NCBI RefSeq assembly: GCF_008727925.1
Contig: NZ_VTWT01000002.1
Location: 372,001-436,000, forward strand
Source: Adhaeribacter soli
Lineage (GTDB): Bacteria; Bacteroidota; Bacteroidia; Cytophagales; Hymenobacteraceae
Direction: 5' to 3'
DNA length: 64,000 nt
Below the pieces are notes generated by a model, which saw only the letters and a program-made list of their open reading frames with translations, had not been told where the DNA came from and searched no databases. Made by a program: the position numbers and the translations under genes. This document shows positions 44,364-53,437 of the stretch, piece after piece (within the stretch, counting starts at the first letter, position 1; every line of letters begins with the position of its first letter).

Positions 44364-45257
44364 TTATTCTTCGCCTTCTTCCTCTTCATCCTCCTCTTCG
44401 CCGGCATTCAGGTTGTCTTTTTCGTCGGTAATGGCGTCGAGCAGTTTGGTTACTTCGGTGGCTTTTTCCAGATCGCTGAGCTTTTCGAAGGAAAAGGCCA
44501 GGTTCCGCAGGGCCCGCTGCACAATGGCCAGGTTATCAGCCGGCTGATAGAAAATATCTACCGGGTTCAGGTTCAGTTGCAGCAGGTAATTATCGATGTC
44601 GGCCTTGGTTAGCATTAAGCCTTTGTTGTACACGTTAATGTAAAACTGCTCTACTACCGGATGCTTGAAAGTTAGAATAAAAAGGTTCGGCAGATTCACC
44701 CCGTAAACCGGTAAGCCTAGTTTCTGGGCAATGGTTAAATAAATTACGCACAACGTAAGCGGGTTCCCGCGCCGGCTTTCCAGCACCAAATGCAGCATGG
44801 AGTTGGCCGGGGCATGAAAATTAACGGTGTTGGCCGAAAACTTATACACCTTGAACAGGGCGTAGTTCAGCGCTTTTACCTGGTCGTAAGGGTGCATTTC
44901 CGGCTTTACGTGCAGCCAGGCTTCGTAATAAATTTGCTCAATGGTTTTGGTTATGCTGGCAAATTCGACATCCGGATACTGGAACGTATTTACCAGCCAC
45001 ATCCCCTTCAGCAGATCGGTAGCGCCTTCTTCTTTCCAGGCTTTCAGTCGGTTGCGCAAACTATCGAACTGCAGGTCATGGATCAGGTCTTCCATTTTCT
45101 TCTGAAAGTCCGGGTTCAGGCTTTCCTCCCAGGCTTCTTCCAGGAACGGGATAATGGTTTCGCCTAAACTATTGATCTGGGCCGATACATGCGCCACCAC
45201 TTCCGGGTCATCGTCTTCCAGCAGCGAGATCAGGGCTTTTATTTCCTTGTTTGTCAA
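44364..45257 (-). CDS. Transglutaminase-like SirB1-family protein
   Basis: The 297-residue protein begins with helical repeats (EIKALISLLEDDDPEVVAHV) and holds the SirB1/transglutaminase-like core: NSMLHLVLESRRGNPLTLCV, IYLTIAQKLGLPVYGVNLP, HPVVEQFYINVYN. The C-terminal helical part reads LAIVQRALRNLAFSFEKL. The tail is very acidic (GEEEDEEEEGEE). Family members are usually catalytically uncertain. It is cytosolic. Just upstream, the A+T-rich repeat arm of the second S23 cassette touches its start codon. Confidence 0.85.
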   Translation of the reverse strand: MTNKEIKALISLLEDDDPEVVAHVSAQINSLGETIIPFLEEAWEESLNPDFQKKMEDLIHDLQFDSLRNRLKAWKEEGATDLLKGMWLVNTFQYPDVEFASITKTIEQIYYEAWLHVKPEMHPYDQVKALNYALFKVYKFSANTVNFHAPANSMLHLVLESRRGNPLTLCVIYLTIAQKLGLPVYGVNLPNLFILTFKHPVVEQFYINVYNKGLMLTKADIDNYLLQLNLNPVDIFYQPADNLAIVQRALRNLAFSFEKLSDLEKATEVTKLLDAITDEKDNLNAGEEEDEEEEGEE

Positions 45258-45314
45258 TTTAATGATTAATGTTTAATGATTAATGTTTAATAACCGGGAG
45301 AATACACTTCTTTA
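45258..45314. repeat. Simple-repeat arm of S23 cassette 2 (left)
   Basis: TTAATGATTAATGTTTAATG followed by ATTAATGTTTAATA units touch the SirB1-like start codon. They are inverted relative to the arm at 45723-45760. Confidence 0.75.
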
Positions 45315-45677
45315 TTAGTCAGCATTTCTGATTCTTCCGGTTGTTTTTAAAATGGTAAAGAGTATTTTGCTCAATTCTACGCAATCCTTAAAAATGGAGT
45401 TAAAGGCATTTTCATCCAGAAAGCCTGAATCTTTTAATAACTGTAACCAATATTCGGTTTCAAGCGCTTCTTTATAGGCTATCGAAAGTTTTGCTGAAAA
45501 ATCAGCTTTGGTAATTCCACCTACCGCTTCTGTTACATTTGCCCCAATGGAAGTACCGCTTCGCAATAATTGCTTTGATAACACAAACTCTCGCTTTTCG
45601 GCTGATAAATGTTTATAGAGCTTAACAATACGCAACGCAAAAGCATATGATTTGGATTTGATCACATTGTCCGTCAT
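45315..45677 (-). CDS. S23/IVP-family four-helix-bundle protein, copy 2
   Basis: ATG at 45677 gives 120 residues (MTDNVIKSKSYAFALRIVKL). The family signature reads LLRSGTSIGANVTEAVGG (about 45-62), parallel to the [17 protein letters not shown] of copy 1. The rest is helical (FSAKLSIAYKEALETEYWLQ). Identity to copy 1 is low, so the two represent different branches of the family rather than a recent duplication. Like copy 1 it has no partner gene of its own and lies between A+T-rich inverted repeats. The function is unknown; binding of a structured RNA or DNA is plausible from the family. Confidence 0.9.
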   Translation of the reverse strand: MTDNVIKSKSYAFALRIVKLYKHLSAEKREFVLSKQLLRSGTSIGANVTEAVGGITKADFSAKLSIAYKEALETEYWLQLLKDSGFLDENAFNSIFKDCVELSKILFTILKTTGRIRNAD

Positions 45678-45722
45678 AAGCAAACCTTAAATCGCTTTGT
45701 ACGAACCTTTGTTTATTGCGGC

Positions 45723-45760
45723 TATTAAACATTAATCATTATTCATTAATCATTAATTAA
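45723..45760. repeat. Simple-repeat arm of S23 cassette 2 (right)
   Basis: TATTAAACATTAATCATTAT and TCATTAATCATTAATTAA end at the stop codon of the carboxylase gene. They are the inverse of the arm at 45258-45292. Confidence 0.75.
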
Positions 45761-47385
45761 GTTTGAATTACCCCTACGTTGAACGGCTTTTCGATTGGGG
45801 CGTGGTTGGCGGCTTCTATGCCCATGGAAATTACCTTGCGGGTTTCCAGTGGATCGATGATACCGTCTACCCATAATCTTGCAGCGGCGTAGTATGGCGA
45901 TAGCTGTTCGTTGTAACTGGCCGTTATTCTATCTAAAAGTTCTTTTTCGGCCTCCGGGGTAATTTCTTCGCCTTTGGCTTTTAAAGAGGCAACCTGAATC
46001 TGAAGCAGCGTATTAGCCGCTGCCGCGCCGCTCATTACGGCCAGTTGTGCGGTTGGCCAGGCGTAGATCAAACGCGGGTCGTAGGCTTTTCCGCACATGG
46101 CGTAGTTACCGGCACCGTAAGAATTCCCGATCAGGATCGTGAATTTAGGAACTACCGAATTGGCCATGGCATTTACCATTTTGGCGCCGTCCTTTATAAT
46201 GCCGCCGTGCTCCGATTTGGAGCCCACCATAAAGCCGGATACGTCCTGCAGGAACACCAAAGGAATTTTCTTCTGGTTGCAGTTCATGATGAAGCGGGCT
46301 GCTTTGTCGGCGGAGTCGGAATAAATTACGCCGCCCATTTGCATTTCGCCTTTTTTGCTTTTCACGATCTTGCGCTGGTTGGCCACAATCCCTACTGCCC
46401 AACCGTCTATTCTAGCTAAGCCGCAAACCAGGGTTTGGCCGTAAAGGTCTTTGTAAGGCTCGAATTCGGAATTATCTACCAGGCGGTTGATGATGTCCAT
46501 TACATCGTAAGGCTTCACGCGGTCTACGGGCATGAGGCCATAGATCTCTTTTTCGTCGAGCTTCGGCGAGGCCGGCGTAGCGCGGTTATAACCGGCTTTG
46601 TCGTAGTCGCCGATTTTATCGAAGATGTTGCGGATGGCATCCAGGCATTCCTGGTCGTTGGCAAATTTATAGTCGGTAACGCCGGAAATTTCGGAGTGGG
46701 TAGTGGCGCCGCCTAAGGTTTCGTTATCGATGGTTTCGCCGATGGCGGCTTTTACCAGGTAAGAACCCGCCAGGAAGATAGAACCGGTCTGGTCTACGAT
46801 CATGGCTTCGTCGCTCATAATTGGCAGGTACGCCCCGCCGGCTACGCAACTTCCCATAACGGCCGATATCTGAATAATGCCCATGGAGCTCATAATGGCA
46901 TTGTTGCGGAACATGCGGCCGAAGTGTTCTTTATCGGGGAAGATCTCGTCCTGCATCGGCAGGAAAACGCCGGCGCTGTCTACCAGGTAAATGATCGGCA
47001 GCTTGTTTTCCATGGCAATTTCCTGGGCGCGGAGGTTTTTCTTGGCCGTGATCGGGAACCAGGCGCCGGCTTTCACGGTAGCATCGTTGGCCACGATCAT
47101 GCACTGACGGCCTTTTACGTAACCGATGCCGGTAACCACGCCGCCGCTCGGGCAGCCTCCGTATTCCTTGTACATGCCTTCGCCGGCAAAAGCGCCCACT
47201 TCCAGGAATTCCGATTCATCGTCTATTAAATAATCGATGCGTTCGCGGGCGGTAAGTTTGCCTTTGGCGTGCTGGGCTTTGATGCGGCTTTCGCCCCCAC
47301 CCAGGTAAATTTTCTTGAGTTTGGTTTTTAACTGGAAGCTGAGTTGTTTCAGCGCATCTTCATTTTTATTGAATTCGATATCCAT
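45757..47385 (-). CDS. Acyl-CoA carboxylase beta (carboxyltransferase) subunit
   Basis: The start is placed at the ATG at 47385 (MDIEFNKNEDALKQL, 542 residues); the longer frame adds a Ser/Phe-rich extension without support. The carboxyltransferase fold is clear: KLTARERIDYLIDDESEF, GGVVTGIGYVKGRQC, MGSCVAGGAYLPIMSDEAMI, DVSGFMVGSKSEHGGIIKDG and GNSYGAGNYAMCG. The overall pattern (LPMQDEIFPDKEHFGRMF) is closer to methylcrotonyl-CoA carboxylase than to propionyl-CoA carboxylase, so leucine breakdown is one option and propionate entry to the mutase pathway the other. The biotin-bearing alpha subunit is not in the window. Confidence 0.92.
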   Translation of the reverse strand: MDIEFNKNEDALKQLSFQLKTKLKKIYLGGGESRIKAQHAKGKLTARERIDYLIDDESEFLEVGAFAGEGMYKEYGGCPSGGVVTGIGYVKGRQCMIVANDATVKAGAWFPITAKKNLRAQEIAMENKLPIIYLVDSAGVFLPMQDEIFPDKEHFGRMFRNNAIMSSMGIIQISAVMGSCVAGGAYLPIMSDEAMIVDQTGSIFLAGSYLVKAAIGETIDNETLGGATTHSEISGVTDYKFANDQECLDAIRNIFDKIGDYDKAGYNRATPASPKLDEKEIYGLMPVDRVKPYDVMDIINRLVDNSEFEPYKDLYGQTLVCGLARIDGWAVGIVANQRKIVKSKKGEMQMGGVIYSDSADKAARFIMNCNQKKIPLVFLQDVSGFMVGSKSEHGGIIKDGAKMVNAMANSVVPKFTILIGNSYGAGNYAMCGKAYDPRLIYAWPTAQLAVMSGAAAANTLLQIQVASLKAKGEEITPEAEKELLDRITASYNEQLSPYYAAARLWVDGIIDPLETRKVISMGIEAANHAPIEKPFNVGVIQT

Positions 47386-47880
47386 GAACGAGAAGAATGA
47401 GGAATGAAAAGCATTGTACTGCCCCGCAGAGCAAGCGGACAAAGTTACTAAAATTTGGGAATGGCAGCCGGTACCTTGGCCGGAAACTCATTTTTGCTGC
47501 TAATCCGGAATTTTCCTTTCGTTTAAGCTTCTTCTCCCCTAAAAAGCGGGGCCGCTTCATTCCACAATCAATTACTTTCCTGAATTACCTGAACCGTTGG
47601 TCGGGGGACAATGAACAAGGCTTCTTAAATAAAAAGAAATTTGAAGCGGCAGTCAGTTGGTGGTTCGCCCATGCCTGGTAAACAAAGGTCTATAAACTTC
47701 CTACTATGAAAGGCTTAGATCACAAACCTACCCCCTGAAAATCCGATACTGAAATAGCCAGTCTTCAGAGCAACTCTTCTTCTGGTGAGGTAAGCTTAGT
47801 TTCTGCAATAAATAACAAGTTGTTTATTGCTGTTCAGGAAAAAGGATTAATTTAGCAGTGTTATTTCTTATCTCACGCGC
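47386..47880. other. 495-base spacer, no gene recognised
   Basis: It lies between divergent genes and must hold both promoters. A hairpin GCAATAAATAAC / GTTGTTTATTGC is at 47804-47830, about 50 bases before the T9SS gene. No coding frame or dispersed repeat stands out. Confidence 0.45.
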
Positions 47881-50829
47881 ATGAAAACAGCTTTACTTCC
47901 CAGGCATATTTCAAAATACCTGCTACTTCTAATCTGCAATTTAAGCTTGTTCAGCTTTCCAACCCAAGCCCAGAAAGAAGCTAATAACTGGTTTTTTGGT
48001 GCTGGTGCCGGCATAAACTTCAATTATAATCCTCCTCGCGCTGTGTATGGTGGCCAAACAACTCACGGTTTAGGTAATGCATCCATGTCTGATGCCAATG
48101 GAAATCTTCTTTTTTATACAGGGTACAATTATGTACTACCAGGCTCAAGCGGAGCTTTTATCTGGAATAAGAATCATCAGCCAATGGCTAATAGTATAGG
48201 TTATCATCAAACATGGAATAACACATTGATATTTCCATGGCCTGCTCAACCATCAAAATACTTTGTTTTTGACAGTCATGCATTTTCAAGTCCGGGAAAT
48301 AAAAATTATTCGGTCATTGACATGAGCTTAAACAATGGTTTAGGTGGTGTAACTTCTTTAAATATTCCTTTTGCAAATTTTGCAGGTTCAGATTTTATAG
48401 GTGCCCAGCATCGAAATAACCGTGACTTCTGGTTAATAAATCAGCTTGATTCCGTACATATCTTTGAAGCTCATCTTATTTCACCTGCCGGGCTAAATGT
48501 AATACCAGTAGTCAGTCGTATACCTGCTTTGGCCAGAACTTCTATCGATATGCGATTAAAAGTTTCTCCTGATGGCAAAACAATCGCTTTCACAGATTAT
48601 AATTCACCTAATAACGGCATCCAGCTTTTAAATTTTGATGCTTCAACAGGAATTGTAACAGATAAAGGCAATTTGCCTTCTAACCGGGGATTATCTACAA
48701 TTGAATTCTCCCCGGATGGAACAAAGTTATACTGCATTCGGGAAAATAGTGGGCTTACAGGTCCAGCCAGATTTCCGGATCTTTTGCAGTTTGATCTGGA
48801 AGCGGGAACAATAACCGATATCGCTAACAGTGCAGTAGTCATACACCACTTCGCATATTTGAATGTGCCTGGTTACATGCAAGTAGGACCGGATGGCAAA
48901 ATATACATGACAACAAACCAGCAAGGCTTTTTAAATGTTATTAACCGCCCAAATCTAAAGGGCCTAGCTTGCCGCTTCATTTTAAATGGTTTTAACCTCA
49001 ATCCATTAAATATTGGTAATATTCAAAGCGGCTTCTTTCTTCCCACCTTCATCCAAAGCTACTTTTACCGGCCGAAAATCGACCTGCAACAAACCTGCTT
49101 CGGCGACACGGCCCGCTTCCAGCTCAGCAACAATGCCTACGTAGATTCGGTGCGCTGGGACTTCGGCGATCCGGCTTCCGGGGCTTTGAATAAGAGCACG
49201 GCTTTTAACCCGAAACACTTCTACGCCACGCCCGGCCCTAAGCAGGTACAGGCCATTGTGCACTTCAACTTCACTTCCGATACGCTTAACCAGACCATCT
49301 ACATTCCGGTTAGTATTACCAAGCCCAACCTGGGTCCTGACCGCGGCCTCTGCCCCGGCGATACGCTGCTTTTGCGTGCTTTCCAGTCCGGAGCTACCTA
49401 CGAGTGGCAGGATTCTATCAATACCGATTCGGTTTACGTGGTTACAAAGCCCGGCACGTATTGGGTACAGGTAAGCAACGGTTGCGGCGTGCGTACTGAT
49501 TCGGTTACTATCACCTTCGATCAGCCGCTGAGTTTAAGTCTGGGAGCAGATACCTTACTTTGCCCCGGAGAGCAACTGCAGCTGCAGGTAAATGCCAACG
49601 GCGCTGCCGTGCTCTGGTCCGATTCCACTACCGGAAACAGCATTACCGTTACTCAACCCGGAACGTATTGGGCCCAGCTCAGCAATGCCTGCGGCTCCTG
49701 GCGCGATTCCATTAACGTCAGCTACCGGCCTGTTCCTGCTGCTACCTGGTTGCCTAACGATCTTACCCTCTGCAAACAGACGCAATACACCATTAACGGC
49801 ACTCATCCCGATGCGGTCAGCTACAAATGGCAGGACGGCAGCACTTTATCTTCCTTTACAGCTACCGTTTCCGGCACCTACTGGCTCGAAGTTACCACAG
49901 CCTGCACTACCGTTAGAGATTCTATAAACCTGACGCTCATTCCTACTCCGCCTATAAACTTAGGAGCAGATACGCTGCTCTGCCCCGGTGAACAGTTGCA
50001 GTTGCAGGTAAGCACCCGCGGCGGCAATATTCGCTGGCAGGATGGCAGCACCGATACGGTCTTTACCGTTACCAAAGCCGGTACGTACTGGGCTGAAATA
50101 AGCAACAGTTGCGGTAGCTGGCGGGATTCGGTTACGGTATATTTTAGAAGTCCTTCCATTACCAAATGGCTACCTAAAGACACGATCCTCTGCTTGCAAA
50201 GCAGGTTTGTGATAAACGGACAGCATCCGGATGCGATTAGCTATAAGTGGCAGGATGGCAGCAGCAATGTTGTTTTTGAAGCCAGATCTTCCGGTATTTA
50301 CTGGGTAGATGTAACTACAGCCTGCGCAACCCTCCGCGATTCGGTGCAGATCACGCTCCTTCCCCTTCCTGCCAGGCTCCTGCCAGCCGATACCCTGCTT
50401 TGCTCCGGCGAAAGCATTCAGTTAAAAGCTCCGCAAGGAAAGAGCTACAAGTGGAGCAACGGCCAGACTTCCCAAACCATCACCGTCAGCCAGCCGGGAA
50501 CCTACAAAGTAAACGTAGGAATGGGTGAGAATTGCTTCTACACCGGTTCGGTAAATGTAAAAGAAGAACGCTGCTACTGCACTGCTTTCATTCCTAACCT
50601 CATCACGCCCAACAACGACAATCAAAACGACCGCTTCGAACCCAAAGGACTGGAACCCGGAACCTGGCAGCTGGAGATCTATAACCGCTGGGGAAGCCGC
50701 ATCTACCAGAATAGCAACTACACAAACCAGTGGCCGGAACAGGATATTCCTGCGGCTACCTACTACTACCTGCTCCGAAACAAAGAATCCGGAAAAACTT
50801 ACAATGGCTGGATCGAGGTGGTGAAGTAA
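47881..50829 (+). CDS. Large T9SS type B surface protein with tandem Ig-like repeats
   Basis: The 982-residue product has a signal peptide ending TQA|QKE and the same N-terminal propeller-like region as the 28-32 kb pair (NNWFFGAGAGINFNY, TIEFSPDGTKLYC). A PKD-like domain follows (VRWDFGDPASGAL, about 415-470). Then come Ig-like modules, of which a pair is tandemly duplicated with a 420-base period (LGADTLLCPGEQLQLQV twice, starts near 49541 and 49961). The C-terminal type B sorting domain reads FIPNLITPNNDNQND, LEIYNRWGSRIYQN, GWIEVVK. Up to about 49,030 the DNA is A+T-rich (one line counts 32 percent G+C); afterwards it is near 60 percent. This suggests an imported passenger joined to a resident 3' half. 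Confidence 0.9.
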   Translation: MKTALLPRHISKYLLLLICNLSLFSFPTQAQKEANNWFFGAGAGINFNYNPPRAVYGGQTTHGLGNASMSDANGNLLFYTGYNYVLPGSSGAFIWNKNHQPMANSIGYHQTWNNTLIFPWPAQPSKYFVFDSHAFSSPGNKNYSVIDMSLNNGLGGVTSLNIPFANFAGSDFIGAQHRNNRDFWLINQLDSVHIFEAHLISPAGLNVIPVVSRIPALARTSIDMRLKVSPDGKTIAFTDYNSPNNGIQLLNFDASTGIVTDKGNLPSNRGLSTIEFSPDGTKLYCIRENSGLTGPARFPDLLQFDLEAGTITDIANSAVVIHHFAYLNVPGYMQVGPDGKIYMTTNQQGFLNVINRPNLKGLACRFILNGFNLNPLNIGNIQSGFFLPTFIQSYFYRPKIDLQQTCFGDTARFQLSNNAYVDSVRWDFGDPASGALNKSTAFNPKHFYATPGPKQVQAIVHFNFTSDTLNQTIYIPVSITKPNLGPDRGLCPGDTLLLRAFQSGATYEWQDSINTDSVYVVTKPGTYWVQVSNGCGVRTDSVTITFDQPLSLSLGADTLLCPGEQLQLQVNANGAAVLWSDSTTGNSITVTQPGTYWAQLSNACGSWRDSINVSYRPVPAATWLPNDLTLCKQTQYTINGTHPDAVSYKWQDGSTLSSFTATVSGTYWLEVTTACTTVRDSINLTLIPTPPINLGADTLLCPGEQLQLQVSTRGGNIRWQDGSTDTVFTVTKAGTYWAEISNSCGSWRDSVTVYFRSPSITKWLPKDTILCLQSRFVINGQHPDAISYKWQDGSSNVVFEARSSGIYWVDVTTACATLRDSVQITLLPLPARLLPADTLLCSGESIQLKAPQGKSYKWSNGQTSQTITVSQPGTYKVNVGMGENCFYTGSVNVKEERCYCTAFIPNLITPNNDNQNDRFEPKGLEPGTWQLEIYNRWGSRIYQNSNYTNQWPEQDIPAATYYYLLRNKESGKTYNGWIEVVK

Positions 50830-50880
50830 GGCTGTTTTTTGCTACCGGAAGCTGTTGGATACCAGCCGTTACGCAAGCCG

Positions 50881-50922
50881 GATTGTCTGAACACGAAAGG
50901 ATTAATTAGATAGACAGGATTA
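50881..50922. repeat. Repeat family C, copy 2
   Basis: GATTGTCTGAACACGAAAGG and TAGATAGACAGGATTA match the family. With the inverted copy at 51483 it brackets a 560-base island of other repeats. Confidence 0.7.
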
Positions 50923-51080
50923 TATTTCGGGAAAGAATTAAAATCCAGGTACCAGGGGTAGTCAAAAAGGAAATTGCTAATAAAAGCTTGTGCAGGGTTT
51001 GCAATGAAAACTGTACAAGTTTTAGCAGGTTCGGCTATTTTAATACCAAAGCATATTTAGCAACTTCCCTTATTTGATAT

Positions 51081-51368
51081 AGTGCAAGCGGCTGCCTGTC
51101 CCATAACTTTTCTGGGAAAAACGATAATTATTGAAAAGCTGAAGTTGGTTATTGCATGTCCCCCTTTGTAGGGGGCAAGGGGGAGGATTTTACAGTATTT
51201 GTTTTTTATCAGGAATGCGTGAACCTCCCCCTCTCCCCCTCCGAAGGGGGACTTTATCCAATATGAGGGATTAAATGGTTGTTTCAGGAATGTTATGGGA
51301 CAGGATATGGCGTCCGCTTGTGCTTACATAATTACCTGGTCTGCTGTTAGAAAGCACAAGCGGACGCT
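51081..51368. repeat. Family G nested inverted repeats
   Basis: GCAAGCGG...CTGTCCCATAAC (51083-51107) is mirrored by GTTATGGGACAGG...CCGCTTGTGC (51292-51323), and GCGTCCGCTTGTGCTT is mirrored again by AAGCACAAGCGGACGC at 51353-51368. A family B element lies inside. Confidence 0.65.
51158..51254. repeat. Family B inverted-repeat element, copy 4
   Basis: GTCCCCCTTTGTAGGGGGCA and GGGGGAGG pair with CCTCCCCCTCTCCCCCTCCG and AAGGGGGACTTT. The centre contains TTTTTTATCAGGAATGCGTG, a phrase also seen near 9870. Confidence 0.75.
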
Positions 51369-51482
51369 TGCGCTATAACCTTCTGCCAAAATTTTAATCT
51401 TAAGGAATCCGGTATTTACGACTTAATATAACTTCCCTTCCTTTATTCCTCGCCGCGTCCGGGTAATTTTTAAGCGAAATAC

Positions 51483-51527
51483 AATCCTGTCTATCTTAAT
51501 AATCCTTAAAATCGTGTTCAGACAAAC
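51483..51527. repeat. Repeat family C, copy 3 (inverted)
   Basis: AATCCTGTCTATCTTAATAA and TCCTTAAAATCGTGTTCAGA are the inverse of the copies at 39461 and 63014. Confidence 0.75.
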
Positions 51528-51541
51528 AGGCTTTAAAAAGC

Positions 51542-51580
51542 AAAAACGCTATGCTTTTTACCTAAGAAGCATAGCGTTTC
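51542..51580 (-). terminator. Terminator after the mlaD-like gene
   Basis: AAACGCTATGCTT pairs with AAGCATAGCGTTT. On the minus strand a T run follows. Confidence 0.8.
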
Positions 51581-51598
51581 GGTGAAGGGTATTTCCGG

Positions 51599-52612
51599 TT
51601 ACTTCCTGTTCACGTTTTCGGCTTCTTTTATTTTTACTTCGCCGGAGCCTTTGGTATTTACTACATTGGCCTTTTTAACCTTGGTATCGCCGCTGCCGGC
51701 CGATTTGCCGAAAACCGAGAAATGGACGTACCGTTTCGGATTGGCTTTCAGGTCTACCATCAGGGCATCCATGTTGCGGGCGGTGCTGTTGAGGTTGTTG
51801 TAAAGCGAATCGTCGTTCATGAGCTTGCCCAGGGTGCCGGTGTTTTGGTTGAACTTCTTCACGGCCATTTGCGCCTCCGCTACGGTGGCGTTCATATTCC
51901 GGATCGTTTCGTTTAATTCGGAAGCTTTCAGCGTATCGGAAATGGTAGCCAGGTTGCCGGCCAGTTTGTCGAATTTACGCTGGGTGCTTTTCAGGTTGTG
52001 AGTAAGCTCGCTCAGGTTGGTGGTAATCTCGTTCAGGTTCCGCTGGTTCATGATCAGGATGTTCTTCATGGCTTCGGTAGAGGCCTGGGCATTGAGCATA
52101 GTAGCCTGCAGGCTTTTCTTGGCATCCTTGTCGAAGAACTCGTTTATCTTGAGCAAGGTAGAATCTACCCGGCCTACCAGCGGCATGGCTTTGGCGGTGA
52201 GCATGTCGGTAATGCTTGTCTCTACGAACGAGATCAGCGTATCGCCGCCTTCGTAGCGCTTGGCGTTGGCGCCCATAACCAAGGTAATGGCTTTGCCGCC
52301 TAAAATAGAGGAGCTGGAAAGGTTGGCTACCGTAGAATCGCCGATGTCAATTTTTTTATCGACATCCATGGTTACCACGATCTGGTTCTTTCTTTCCGGA
52401 ATGAGCTGCACATCCTGCACAATTCCCACTTTTACGCCGTTCAGTAATACCGGATTGGAAATAGTTAAACCATCTACCGAATCGTAAACGGCATAAAAGG
52501 TCCGGGTTTTGGAAAAGATGTCGCTTCCTTTTAAAAATGTAAAACCAAGATATAACGCGACGGCCGCCGCAACACCCAAAAGGGCAACTTTAACTTCTTT
52601 GGAAATCTTCAC
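51599..52612 (-). CDS. MCE/MlaD-domain phospholipid transport protein
   Basis: The 337-residue protein has an N-terminal membrane anchor (VALLGVAAAVALYLGFTFL) and one MCE domain (about 40-120: YAVYDSVDGLTISNPVLLNG, VKVGIVQDV, SSSILGGKAITLVMG). A long helical and coiled-coil segment (about 150-280) follows, then a basic tail. MlaD-type proteins form rings that carry lipid between the inner and outer membranes together with an ABC transporter; the transporter genes (mlaE, mlaF) are not in the window. It lies 17 bases downstream of the amidase gene and is probably in one operon with it, linking cell-wall and lipid maintenance. Confidence 0.9.
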   Translation of the reverse strand: MKISKEVKVALLGVAAAVALYLGFTFLKGSDIFSKTRTFYAVYDSVDGLTISNPVLLNGVKVGIVQDVQLIPERKNQIVVTMDVDKKIDIGDSTVANLSSSSILGGKAITLVMGANAKRYEGGDTLISFVETSITDMLTAKAMPLVGRVDSTLLKINEFFDKDAKKSLQATMLNAQASTEAMKNILIMNQRNLNEITTNLSELTHNLKSTQRKFDKLAGNLATISDTLKASELNETIRNMNATVAEAQMAVKKFNQNTGTLGKLMNDDSLYNNLNSTARNMDALMVDLKANPKRYVHFSVFGKSAGSGDTKVKKANVVNTKGSGEVKIKEAENVNRK

Positions 52613-52629
52613 TTATGCGTTTGCTTAAA

Positions 52630-53409
52630 TTAATTCATGGCTTCGAGTTCTTCTTTATACTCCTTGAAAGCCTTATATATACCTGAAGCCATATACGTCT
52701 GATTGGTCTTATCGTTGAGGTATTTTTCTTCGTTGCGGTTCGTTAAAAATCCAATTTCTATCAGGGCGCTCGGCATGGCCGATTTCCAGAGCACCAGCAG
52801 CCCGGCCTGTTTTACGCCCCGGCTGCTCCGGCCAACTTTGTGCTTAAACTGGTGCTCTACCTTTTGGGCAAAGCGCAGGCTGTTTTCCATGTAAGCGCTT
52901 TGGTAAAGGGCAAACATAATGTGGCTTTGCGGCGAACTCGGGTCGAAACCGTTATATTTTTCCTTGTAGTTCTCTTCCTTTAAAATTACGGCGTTTTCGC
53001 GTTTGGCCACTTTCAGGTTGCCTTCGGAAGTATGCAACCCCATGCAATAGGTTTCGGTGCCAAAGGCGGACGACGGGCCGGAATTGCAGTGAATGGAAAT
53101 AAAGAGATCGGCCCGGTTCTTATTGGCAAGGCCAGCCCGGTCGATCAGTTCCACAAAGGAATCGTCTTTGCGGGTATAAATAACTTTTACGTCCGGCAGG
53201 TGGTTTTCGATCTGGCGGCCCAGTTCCAGCGCCACTTTCAGGGCGATCTCCGCTTCTTTCGATACCAGGCCGTTGCAGCCGGGGTCTTTCCCGCCGTGGC
53301 CTGCATCAATTACTACGGTGCGCAACCTGAACTCTTTCCGCCCTGATCCGGTAAAAGAAGCAAAAACAAATAAAACTGCTAAAAACGGAACAACGACAAT
53401 ATTTTTCAC
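52630..53409 (-). CDS. N-acetylmuramoyl-L-alanine amidase (Amidase_3)
   Basis: The 259-residue zinc amidase cuts the amide bond between muramic acid and the peptide stem of peptidoglycan. The zinc and catalytic motifs are VVIDAGHGGKDPG (histidine), a conserved glutamate in the SKEAEIALKVALEL stretch, SIHCNSGPS (histidine) and ALIEIGFLTNRNEE (catalytic glutamate). A hydrophobic N-terminus (MKNIVVVPFLAVLFVFASF) indicates export to the periplasm. It is the first gene of a pair with the mlaD-like gene. The divergent LptD-like gene starts about 65 bases away, so the two promoters share the spacer. Confidence 0.94.
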   Translation of the reverse strand: MKNIVVVPFLAVLFVFASFTGSGRKEFRLRTVVIDAGHGGKDPGCNGLVSKEAEIALKVALELGRQIENHLPDVKVIYTRKDDSFVELIDRAGLANKNRADLFISIHCNSGPSSAFGTETYCMGLHTSEGNLKVAKRENAVILKEENYKEKYNGFDPSSPQSHIMFALYQSAYMENSLRFAQKVEHQFKHKVGRSSRGVKQAGLLVLWKSAMPSALIEIGFLTNRNEEKYLNDKTNQTYMASGIYKAFKEYKEELEAMN

Positions 53410-53437
53410 AACGTGCGTTACTTAAAAGCTAATCCTC

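Noticed and set aside
47397-47681. 94-residue frame upstream of the T9SS protein
   Set aside because: It begins near the carboxylase start codon, has unusual composition and no signal or domain; I consider it non-coding.
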